From: Glaciecola sp965660815
GTDB taxonomy: Bacteria; Pseudomonadota; Gammaproteobacteria; Enterobacterales; Alteromonadaceae
Direction of reading: 5' to 3'
Length of the DNA: 64,000 nucleotides
Assembly (NCBI GenBank): GCA_965660815.1
Contig: CBFIBG010000008.1
Location: forward strand, 1 to 64,000
Part shown: positions 36,382 to 44,139 of the stretch, one piece after another
Layout of the letters: each line of letters starts with the position of its first letter
Position numbering within the stretch: the stretch's first letter is position 1
Translations under genes and position numbers: made by a program
The notes under the pieces: generated by a model
Told to the model about the DNA's origin: nothing
The model's input: only the letters and a program-made list of their open reading frames with translations
The model's database searches: none

Positions 36382-36792
36382 ATGGCGAGAGAATTTTCAA
36401 GAACAGACAGAGTGGGGCAACAGTTACACAAAGAAGTTGCTTCTATTCTACAACACGAATTTAAGCACAGAGAGCCAGATGTTGGACTAGTTACCGTGTC
36501 TGGCGTTGAGGTTTCAAGAGACCTTGCACACGCTAAAGTGTTTATTACTTTTTTCGAAAATAATGAAGAAAAAGTAAAAAAAGACTTAGCGAAGCTTCAA
36601 GATTCAAAAGGATTCGTAAGAACATTATTGGCTAAGCGACTTAGAATGCGTAAAGTGCCTGCTGTTCAGTTTTATCGAGATGGTTCTATATTGGAAGGAT
36701 CTAGAATATCTGATTTGGTGAATAAAGCAGTCGAAAGCGATAAGGCAAGACAACAAAAAGACTCAGGCGATGATACAGAAGGAAATAATTAG
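36382..36792 (+). CDS. rbfA: 30S ribosome-binding factor RbfA
   Basis: The 136-residue protein has the RbfA KH-like fold: R-T-D-R-V-G-Q-Q-L-H at the start, V-S-R-D-L-A-H-A-K-V-F-I-T-F in the middle and R-K-V-P-A-V-Q-F near 90. It assists maturation of 16S rRNA and cold adaptation. I choose ATG 36382 (MAREF) to match the family length of about 133; an upstream GTG would add 14 unrelated residues. It is followed after three bases by truB. Confidence 0.94.
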   Translation: MAREFSRTDRVGQQLHKEVASILQHEFKHREPDVGLVTVSGVEVSRDLAHAKVFITFFENNEEKVKKDLAKLQDSKGFVRTLLAKRLRMRKVPAVQFYRDGSILEGSRISDLVNKAVESDKARQQKDSGDDTEGNN

Positions 36793-36795
36793 CTT

Positions 36796-37755
36796 ATGGG
36801 TCGCACGCGTAAAGGCCGCAATATAAATGGTATTTTGTTGGTTGATAAGCCTACTGGGGTTTCGTCTAATCATGTAGTTCAACATATTAAGAGGCTGTTT
36901 TTTGCAAAGAAAGCGGGCCATACTGGAGCGCTTGATCCACTTGCAACGGGTTTGCTTCCGATATGTTTAGGGGAGGCAACTAAATTTTCACAATGCTTAT
37001 TAGATGCAAATAAGCGCTATTTGGTTACCGCCAAGTTAGGTGAGCGCACAGATACATCGGACTCCGATGGTGAAATAGTGTCTAAAAAAGAAGTATCCGT
37101 TTCTCATCAACAGGTGATAGACGTTGCAATGTCTTTCCTTGGTGATATACAGCAAGTACCTTCAATGTACTCGGCGCTGAAATACCAAGGCAAACCCCTG
37201 TATTGGTATGCCAGACAGGGCATTGAAGTTGAACGCGTAGCCCGTAAGATCACTATTTTTGACATTATATGGTGTGGGATGGAGAATGAATTTTTCACAG
37301 TGGAAGTAAAGTGTTCTAAAGGCACATATATAAGAACACTAATAGACGATATTGGTGAAGCTTTAGGGTGTGGAGCTCATGTAACTATGTTAAGGCGTAC
37401 CGAAGTGGCGCATTTTGACGCTCAACAGATGTATAGTTACGAGCATTTGGACAGTATAAAAGACGAGTCTTATTTAGACAGGAACAACAGTGACACTAAT
37501 ACAGTGGGTCAGAACTTCGACATTTTAGACAATTTACTGCTTAGTATGGATTCAATGGTAGAAAGTTATCCATCCATATTTGTATCTGATATCGATTCTA
37601 GTTTGTTCCAAAAGGGAGGTTATTTGGTCGCTACTCATAGTCATCAGTCCGGTCAACAAATAAAAGTTTACAGAGAAAGTGACAAATTGTTTTTAGGGCT
37701 AGCTTACATTACCGATGCAAACTATATACAACCGAAAAGAGTAGTGGTGTATTAG
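36796..37755 (+). CDS. truB: tRNA pseudouridine(55) synthase TruB
   Basis: The 319-residue enzyme has the catalytic block G-H-T-G-A-L-D-P-L-A-T-G with D47, as well as the R-Y-L/K-R-Y-L-V and K-G-T-Y-I-R-T-L motifs. It makes pseudouridine at position 55 of the T-loop in tRNAs. The C-terminal part carries the TruB-specific region. It starts three bases after rbfA and is certainly co-translated. A strong promoter for rpsO follows, so rpsO can be expressed alone. Confidence 0.95.
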   Translation: MGRTRKGRNINGILLVDKPTGVSSNHVVQHIKRLFFAKKAGHTGALDPLATGLLPICLGEATKFSQCLLDANKRYLVTAKLGERTDTSDSDGEIVSKKEVSVSHQQVIDVAMSFLGDIQQVPSMYSALKYQGKPLYWYARQGIEVERVARKITIFDIIWCGMENEFFTVEVKCSKGTYIRTLIDDIGEALGCGAHVTMLRRTEVAHFDAQQMYSYEHLDSIKDESYLDRNNSDTNTVGQNFDILDNLLLSMDSMVESYPSIFVSDIDSSLFQKGGYLVATHSHQSGQQIKVYRESDKLFLGLAYITDANYIQPKRVVVY

Positions 37756-37867
37756 ATTCTAGCGATATAGGCGTCAAAACCGCTGGGTTAATTACTCACG
37801 ATGTATCAGATCTTCGATATACAATTTTTTAAGCTACTATGCCTCTTACGTGCTAACATAATTCTAC

Positions 37868-37895
37868 TTGCACAACATCGTATTTTCTTTATAAT
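37868..37895 (+). promoter_or_regulatory. rpsO promoter
   Basis: TTGCAC (37868-37873) and a perfect TATAAT (37890-37895) are 16 bases apart. The leader is about 57 bases. Confidence 0.75.
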
Positions 37896-37958
37896 ACGCG
37901 TTCTTTCGCACAACTGAATTAGTGATTGGTTGTGTTTATATTTATTTTGGAGAAAAGT

Positions 37959-38228
37959 ATGTCACTAACTACAACTGAAACAGCAGACATTATTGCACAA
38001 TACGGCACAAAAGAAGGCGACACTGGTTCACCTGAAGTTCAAGTAGCGCTATTGACTCACAATATTAACAAGTTGCAAGGTCATTTTGCTGACCATAAAA
38101 AAGACCATCACTCGCGTCGCGGATTGTTAAGAATGGTAAGTCAACGCAGAAAGCTACTTGATTACTTAAAAGGTAAAAATGTAGAGCGTTATCAAGACCT
38201 TATTAAGAAGCTTGGCTTACGTCGATAA
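37959..38228 (+). CDS. rpsO: 30S ribosomal protein S15
   Basis: The 89-residue protein matches S15 at full length: D-T-G-S-P-E-V-Q-V-A-L-L-T, H-K-K-D-H-H-S-R-R-G-L and the G-L-R-R end. It binds 16S rRNA in the central domain. The start is ATG 37959 with TGGAGAA upstream. A strong promoter and a strong terminator make it a complete unit. pnp, which follows rpsO in E. coli and is autoregulated there, is not present downstream. Confidence 0.97.
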   Translation: MSLTTTETADIIAQYGTKEGDTGSPEVQVALLTHNINKLQGHFADHKKDHHSRRGLLRMVSQRRKLLDYLKGKNVERYQDLIKKLGLRR

Positions 38229-38245
38229 AAACGAAAGTATTCAAA

Positions 38246-38273
38246 TAAAAAAGCACCTTAAGGGTGCTTTTTT
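38246..38273 (+). terminator. intrinsic terminator of rpsO
   Basis: AGCACC and GGGTGCT form the stem, flanked by six A and a run of T. It acts on both strands. Confidence 0.92.
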
Positions 38274-38390
38274 ATTGCCCAAGCGTTGCAAACTTAAAAC
38301 AATTAAACGTCATTTTTAATGAAATCTCCTTGTCCATTGCGAGCATTCTCACAATGACTTTTCACGTTAATCTTTGTTAGACTTTGATTA

Positions 38391-39119
38391 CTACACTGTT
38401 TTCTTGGCTAATTCGTCGACTTTATTCTCAAGTTTTTGTATTTCTTGTAATAAAGATGTGTTGCGTTTTTCTAGTAAGATAAGCTTTTCAGCCATTTGTC
38501 TTAAATTTTCGTTTCTTGTCGCTTCTGCTTGTTGTAACTCTTCCTGCATAACCGTCACACTTAGAATATCGTTGGCTTGACTATTTAGTTTTGCACTTAC
38601 GCCATCCAATCTCGTTTGCAATTTAGTTAATGAAGAATCATTTTCACTAACTTGTGTTTTGACCGACTGAATTAAGTTACCAGTGTCTCTTTGAAGCGTT
38701 TTAATATCAGTTGCTAGTGCTTGAATCTCCGACTGGTTTCTCCTCCAAGCAGATGCCCATAACTTATCCATCTGTTCCCATAGTACTTCTGTCTTTTCAC
38801 CGAGCTCGTTTACTTTTACCTGTAATTCAACCGTAGAGTTGCCAATTTCTTCGCCTGTCGCCGAAAGCCTATTCTCTAATGTTTCAATACGCTTTTGACT
38901 ATCACTCAGCGATGCACTGGTTTGCTGTTGTGCATAAAATAAGTAACCTGCTAACCCTAAAGCGCCAATGGCAACGAAATTAGCAAAAAACGTGGAGGGA
39001 CTAGATTTATTTACTTCGCCTCGATTTGTGTATTGTCTGTTGGTGGCAATTGGTATCCTGTCTGATATTTCTACGTTGATTGGAGCGAAATCTTTATCTT
39101 TATCGTTTTTTGACATCAA
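38391..39119 (-). CDS. coiled-coil inner-membrane protein of unknown function
   Basis: The 242-residue protein has a charged, Asp-rich cytoplasmic N-terminus, one transmembrane segment (about residues 44-62, F-V-A-I-G-A-L-G-L-A-G-Y-L-F) and then almost continuous heptad-like sequence to the end, rich in Glu, Gln, Leu and Lys. This suggests a single-pass protein with a long periplasmic coiled coil. I do not recognise a named family. It is convergent with rpsO. A cell-envelope or scaffold role is possible but unsupported. Confidence 0.75.
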   Translation of the reverse strand: MMSKNDKDKDFAPINVEISDRIPIATNRQYTNRGEVNKSSPSTFFANFVAIGALGLAGYLFYAQQQTSASLSDSQKRIETLENRLSATGEEIGNSTVELQVKVNELGEKTEVLWEQMDKLWASAWRRNQSEIQALATDIKTLQRDTGNLIQSVKTQVSENDSSLTKLQTRLDGVSAKLNSQANDILSVTVMQEELQQAEATRNENLRQMAEKLILLEKRNTSLLQEIQKLENKVDELAKKTV

Positions 39120-39306
39120 GCAACCTTTTAAAACTTTGGTTTAATATTTTTTAACTCTGTCGATATGATACAACAACTAGAAATTACGTCTAACTTTTCA
39201 GTGTTTTTATATGTTTTACCTTGATTTAACAGTGAAATTAGCGCACGCTTTAATATTGGAATAAGTAAATAACAAAAACAAGAGAATAATTAGTCCAAAC
39301 AAAAGT

Positions 39307-41715
39307 ATGAAATTAAGTCAAAAGCTATCAGTATCTCTAGGTGTCAGAAGTCTTATACTGCTTATCAGTCTAGGGCTTCTTATGGCGTTTTTACAAACGT
39401 TTTTTGACTTCAAAGATAGGTTGACTGAGGTTCGGCAATCTATAGATGCAATAGTGACATCAGCTAAGGGCTCTGCGAGCAATGCTGTTTACTTGTTAGA
39501 GCCTAGAATGGCAGAGCAGGTAATAGATGGCTTGGCGTATTTTGACTACTTTAGCTATGTTGCTATTATTGATGACCATAACAATGTAATGGCGGATTTC
39601 TCACGTCAATCAACTAAAAGTGATAACGATGAGGTCAACACGTCCTACAACCCTCTGTTGGCTCTTTTTATTGAAAATTTTTCTAGAGACGTAGTACAAC
39701 TTTACGGGGATGGACTAGCCCCAAGCCGCAACACTCCTTATGGCGAAATGGTCTTAGTCATTGATAACCATGTGGCCTTGTCTGGCGTTTATGACCGAGC
39801 AGTTAGGGCATTTTTAATAGCGTTAACAGGCTACATATTACTCACGCTGGCTCTTGGATACTTGTACCACGTTTTCCTTGCTTCACCTTTAATGAGATTG
39901 TCGCGCCGATTCCAGCAAGTGAATACTAAATCGATAGCCACTCAAATTAGTCATCTCGCAGGACATGATAAAAACGAGTTCAGTTTGATTGTTAATTCCG
40001 CGAATAATATGTTGTCTCGCATCTCATATGGTCAAGTATTGCTTACCGAAAGAAGTCAACGATTCCGACTAATCCTTGATACTGCTCCATCTTTAATATA
40101 TTCACTTGACAGTAACCTTAAGTTTGTTTTCGCAAATAAAGCTGCGGCAAGTTTTTACGGGTTTTCGATATACGAATTGAAAGGGAAAACTGCAGCAGAA
40201 ATCATTGCGCCTTTTGATATGAACATGCTCAAATCAATTGAAACTTTTATGAATTCCAATAAAAGACATTTTGCAGATGTGTTATTAGCTCGAAATGCAA
40301 ATCGACACGACTGTCACTTGGAGTTGTCCTTAGTTAAATTTAAGACTCCGGATGGGCAAAGTATATTGGTTAGCGGAACAGATGTTACAAAACGTGTTAA
40401 TGCTGAGGAGAAAATTGAAACGCTTGCTTATTATGACCCGTTAACATCCCTGCCCAATAGAAACAAAGTTTATGATGTGTTAAAAATTCGATCTGGACAA
40501 ATAGCAGATAAATATAGCATTGCCGCTATTGCTGATTTGGACCAATTCAAACGAATTAACGATACTCTTAGTCATTCAGTTGGCGACCAATTAATTGTGA
40601 AATTGGCAAAGAGGCTGAATAAAGAATTTTCGTTTTCAGATTTGATAGCCAGATTGGGTGCAGATGAGTTCTTGTGTATTGAAGAAAACATTTCGGAAGA
40701 TTTGAAGCGTGCTAAAGAAAGCGCGCTTGTTCTTGGTGAAAGACTAAGAAATTGCATAAACAAAGAATTAGATATAGGCACTCACAGCTATACCTTGTCA
40801 GCGAGCGTTGGCGTAGTTGTATTTAAAATGCAATCAAATAACGCGGATGAAATTCTGCAATATGCTGACACCGCGATGTATGAGTCAAAACGGTTAGGCC
40901 GAAACAGAGTTACGTTGTTTAAACATGAAATGGCAACCCAAGCCGCGCAATTATTGCAACTTGAGCGAGATGTTATGAAAGCCCTGCTCAGGGATGAATT
41001 TTACTTTGTGTTGCAACCAGTTTTTGCTTCGCATACTAACGATTTGATTGGAGCCGAAGCACTTATGCGGTGGCGGACATCTGAACGCATAGTCAATCCA
41101 GATGAATTCATTCCTTTTCTAGAAGATAGCGGAATTATTATAGATGTTGGCGAGCGTGTTATCGGTAAGATCTTTGGGTATATTGCAGAGTTAAAACAAA
41201 AAGCGTGTTTGCCTGATGGATTTAAAACAGCAATAAATATTAGTGCAAAGCAGCTAGCAAAAAACGACTTTATCGAATGGATTTTAAAGCTACTTACAAG
41301 ATATGAACTTGAAACAAACGATATTGAAATTGAAATTACCGAGAGTGTCGCGTTAAATAATATGGAAGATACTGTATATAAAATACATCGTTTAAAGGGA
41401 ATGGGTGTAACATTTTCATTAGATGATTTTGGCACAGGATATTCTTCTTTAAGTCACTTGCGCGATTTACCCGTCGACAAATTAAAAATTGACAGAACAT
41501 TTATCAATGACATAACCATCGATAAGCAAGACGCTAATCTTGTAAGATCGATTATTCAATTGTCAGAAAATCTTGGGTTAAAAACCGTTGCTGAGGGCGT
41601 GGAAACGCAAGAGCAAGTTGAGTGGCTGCAGCAAGCGGGTAATATTCTTTTGCAAGGGTACTTTTTAAGTAAACCTATCGAGCCAGAAGAATTCGAAAAA
41701 CGCTTTCTTTCTTAA
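39307..41715 (+). CDS. membrane PAS-GGDEF-EAL protein with altered GGDEF motif
   Basis: The 802-residue protein has a transmembrane helix near 14-31, a periplasmic sensor region (about 32-160), a second helix (about 163-185), a HAMP-like linker, a PAS domain (about 254-365), a GGDEF domain (from 373) and an EAL domain (from about 570). The cyclase active-site motif reads L-G-A-D-E-F instead of G-G-D/E-E-F, so cyclase activity is doubtful. The EAL domain has E-A-L-M-R, N-I-S, E-I-T-E-S, D-D-F-G-T-G-Y, K-I-D-R and E-G-V-E-T and should hydrolyse cyclic di-GMP. It is probably a phosphodiesterase with a regulatory GGDEF. Confidence 0.92.
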   Translation: MKLSQKLSVSLGVRSLILLISLGLLMAFLQTFFDFKDRLTEVRQSIDAIVTSAKGSASNAVYLLEPRMAEQVIDGLAYFDYFSYVAIIDDHNNVMADFSRQSTKSDNDEVNTSYNPLLALFIENFSRDVVQLYGDGLAPSRNTPYGEMVLVIDNHVALSGVYDRAVRAFLIALTGYILLTLALGYLYHVFLASPLMRLSRRFQQVNTKSIATQISHLAGHDKNEFSLIVNSANNMLSRISYGQVLLTERSQRFRLILDTAPSLIYSLDSNLKFVFANKAAASFYGFSIYELKGKTAAEIIAPFDMNMLKSIETFMNSNKRHFADVLLARNANRHDCHLELSLVKFKTPDGQSILVSGTDVTKRVNAEEKIETLAYYDPLTSLPNRNKVYDVLKIRSGQIADKYSIAAIADLDQFKRINDTLSHSVGDQLIVKLAKRLNKEFSFSDLIARLGADEFLCIEENISEDLKRAKESALVLGERLRNCINKELDIGTHSYTLSASVGVVVFKMQSNNADEILQYADTAMYESKRLGRNRVTLFKHEMATQAAQLLQLERDVMKALLRDEFYFVLQPVFASHTNDLIGAEALMRWRTSERIVNPDEFIPFLEDSGIIIDVGERVIGKIFGYIAELKQKACLPDGFKTAINISAKQLAKNDFIEWILKLLTRYELETNDIEIEITESVALNNMEDTVYKIHRLKGMGVTFSLDDFGTGYSSLSHLRDLPVDKLKIDRTFINDITIDKQDANLVRSIIQLSENLGLKTVAEGVETQEQVEWLQQAGNILLQGYFLSKPIEPEEFEKRFLS

Positions 41716-41944
41716 ATAAATAGTCTGATCTGCATCAAATAAAGTCTATATGTCACTTTAATGACATAGCCATTTTTAATATATTGGGTTGAACATATTA
41801 TCCCTGTAAGCAAGTGACCCATTTGGCTCTTTTTATTTGTTGCGCCTGTGGCCATTGCTTGATCCATTCTTACGGCGTATAAACCCTTAATTTATAAATA
41901 GTAAAAATTAATGGGAGTGCGTAAACCTAAATTAGGTACTCGAA

Positions 41945-42919
41945 ATGACCGATACAACTCTTCCAAAGAAGCAATCCAATACTACTGTGACTCAAACAAC
42001 GTCGAATCCACCAATCAATGAGACTGAAAAGAACGTAAATCGCATATCTCAATTGGCAGAGCAGAAAAAAGATCCTAGTTTTATTGCCGAAAGTTTTCGC
42101 TCTGGTACGTTTCCCTATAAAACGAAGATATCTAAAAAGACCTATGAACTTCATAAAAGAGAGTTGCAAGTAGAGTTACTGAAGGTTCAAAAGTGGGTAA
42201 AAGAAACTGGACAAAAAGTCGTAATACTATTTGAAGGTCGAGACGCCGCTGGTAAGGGCGGAACCATCAAAAGATTTATGGAACACCTGAATCCTAGAGG
42301 GTGCAGAGTAGTTGCGCTTGAAAAACCCACAGAGACAGAAAAAGGGCAGTGGTACTTCCAAAGATATGTTAAACATTTGCCTACTGAAGGCGAAATAGTG
42401 CTGTTTGACCGCTCTTGGTATAACCGAGCCGGCGTTGAGAGAGTAATGGATTTTTGTGAGCCAAATGACTACTTGGAATTTATGCGGCAAACACCCGAAC
42501 TAGAAAGGATGTTGGTTCGTTCTGGTATAAGATTATTTAAATATTGGTTTTCGGTTACGCCGCAAGAGCAGAAAGCTCGATTTTCCAAAAGGGAGACCGA
42601 TCCCCTTAAACAATGGAAATTAAGCCCAATAGATAAAGAGGCCATGCAAAAATGGGATGATTATACCGAGGCTAAAGAAGCCATGTTCTTTTACACGGAC
42701 ACTGCTGATGCACCTTGGATGGTCGTAAAATCAAACGACAAGAAGCGCGCTAGACTTAATTGTATGCATCATTTTTTGTCGAGTCTGCCTTACCCTAATA
42801 AAAATGGGCATCTAATAAGAGGCGCTGATCCACTTATCGTTGGTCATGCCTCCAATGTGATCATTAAAGACCGCCACATACTTGGAAAAAGTTTGCACCC
42901 AAAGCAGTGTAAGAAGTGA
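41945..42919 (+). CDS. ppk2: polyphosphate kinase 2 (class I)
   Basis: The 324-residue protein has the PPK2 P-loop fold: Walker A G-R-D-A-A-G-K-G-G-T at 98-107, lid-region E-K-P-T-E, and Walker B D-R-S-W-Y-N-R-A-G-V-E at 155-165. One PPK2 domain with this motif fits class I enzymes, which use polyphosphate to phosphorylate nucleoside diphosphates. The first 50 residues are polar and probably disordered. It is monocistronic and shares a bidirectional terminator with the tmRNA gene. Confidence 0.93.
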   Translation: MTDTTLPKKQSNTTVTQTTSNPPINETEKNVNRISQLAEQKKDPSFIAESFRSGTFPYKTKISKKTYELHKRELQVELLKVQKWVKETGQKVVILFEGRDAAGKGGTIKRFMEHLNPRGCRVVALEKPTETEKGQWYFQRYVKHLPTEGEIVLFDRSWYNRAGVERVMDFCEPNDYLEFMRQTPELERMLVRSGIRLFKYWFSVTPQEQKARFSKRETDPLKQWKLSPIDKEAMQKWDDYTEAKEAMFFYTDTADAPWMVVKSNDKKRARLNCMHHFLSSLPYPNKNGHLIRGADPLIVGHASNVIIKDRHILGKSLHPKQCKK

Positions 42920-43016
42920 TGAATTTTTAAGTGGCGGCCATATATAAGGCAATGCTCAATGGCGTTATGCCCAGTAACCTATTAAGCGTTTGAGCGATGT
43001 TTATCATTATTTAACT

Positions 43017-43057
43017 AAAAAAGGTGAACTTATCTTGGAGTATAAAGTTCACCTTTT
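43017..43057. terminator. bidirectional terminator between ppk2 and ssrA
   Basis: Arms of about 14 bases, AAAAAGGTGAACTT with AAGTTCACCTTTTT, and a 12-base loop. The 3' end of ssrA lies six bases to the right. Confidence 0.9.
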
Positions 43058-43062
43058 TAAAT

Positions 43063-43429
43063 TGGTGGAGCTGGGGAGAATCGAACTCCCGTCCAGAAAG
43101 CGTCAACCATTGGTCCTACATGCTTAGTTTGTCTTTATTCTCGGCATTAGGCTGCGGACAAACACGCTACCTAATGACATACCTGAATTAATTTTAGTGC
43201 TTCAACTCTCAGGCGGGAGCATCCACACGAGCCTTTTTGGGTTTGACTCCTCGTGATCCCCGTCTTAAAGGCGGAAGCTAGGGCGAGAAGGCTCTGAGCA
43301 GGGTATTAAGCTGCTAGTGCGTAGTTTTCGTCGTTTGCGACTATTTTTTTGCGGCTTTTTAAAGAGGCAAACCGCACCTCTGCATGCACCTCAAGCATCA
43401 TTGAATCCTGTCGAATCCAGAGCAGCCCC
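43063..43429 (-). ncRNA. ssrA: transfer-messenger RNA (tmRNA)
   Basis: The 367-base gene starts with GGGGCTG and ends with a T-arm, acceptor strand and encoded CCA. The tag frame lies at 43306-43338 on the minus strand and reads A-N-D-E-N-Y-A-L-A-A before TAA, as in E. coli. With SmpB it rescues stalled ribosomes and tags the unfinished protein for degradation. A TATTAT -10-like element lies at 43440-43445 on the minus strand. smpB is on the same strand 2.9 kb upstream, separated by an opposing module. Confidence 0.97.
43306..43338 (-). other. tmRNA proteolysis tag frame
   Basis: The resume codon GCA is at 43336-43338 and the stop TAA at 43306-43308. The encoded tag is ANDENYALAA. Confidence 0.95.
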
Positions 43430-43650
43430 GAGATATCTGATAATATTAACACATCTTTGCAAACTTGTATATTTGAGCGAAATCAAAATTTTATAATTAT
43501 GCTGTTGTAATTTCATTTAAAAAAACTATAGTTTCAGACGTGCTTTGAAATTCTGCAAATAATGCAAAAGTTAACATTGGATTTCTGCTTTACTTATATT
43601 TTTTTACCATATGAAGAAAGCCTCTACTAAGAAAATAATAATTACCTGAA

Positions 43651-44052
43651 ATGAAATTGTCGTCTGTGTTTTACTACTGCTTAGGGTTGTTGCTATTTAT
43701 TAATAGTAATCTTTCATTGCAGTATCAAAATAACCAATTTTCTAATGCCAATGCCAACCTTAATGAAGACACTTTGCTTATATGTACTGGCAGAGAGTCA
43801 ATATTAATATCCAGTTATGAGTATTTTACAAACAATAAAATTGTCAAAGTAGAGCAACTAGGAGATAACTCAACGACAAACTACTGCCCTATCGATACAG
43901 CAATAGAGCCCTCGAAATTTGAGACTTCTTATCTAAAGGTCGTTCAGTTTACTCGAGGCACTTTTACCTTATTTTCAGAAAAACTTTTAGTTCTATTAAA
44001 TCAATTAGCGCCTGTTAACCAAAAGCTAACGCGTGCCCCTCCGTTTTCATAA
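43651..44052 (+). CDS. DUF2946-like small protein
   Basis: The 133-residue protein has an N-terminal hydrophobic segment (residues 6-23), one Cys in L-I-C-T-G, another in N-Y-C-P-I-D, and a C-terminal R-A-P-P-F-S. Paired cysteines and a final R-A-P-P are typical of DUF2946 proteins, which commonly precede copper-linked TonB receptors. The next gene is such a receptor, 87 bases on. Assignment to DUF2946 rests on these motifs and context, not on a search. Function is unknown, perhaps periplasmic metal handling. Confidence 0.65.
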   Translation: MKLSSVFYYCLGLLLFINSNLSLQYQNNQFSNANANLNEDTLLICTGRESILISSYEYFTNNKIVKVEQLGDNSTTNYCPIDTAIEPSKFETSYLKVVQFTRGTFTLFSEKLLVLLNQLAPVNQKLTRAPPFS

Positions 44053-44139
44053 ACACCTAAATATTATGTTCGTTTTTACCCCCTAAGTGTTCATTTAGGT
44101 GGTAACTGTATTTTATGCACACAATTTATATGGATTTTT

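Noticed and set aside
41001..41435. 144-residue minus-strand frame
   Set aside because: It is antisense to the intact EAL domain; the Ser/Ile-rich product is a mirror of that domain's codons.
43063..43429. Genomic-island attachment site at the ssrA 3' end
   Set aside because: The bases beyond the 3' end are only a terminator and ppk2; no integrase gene or repeated ssrA end was found.
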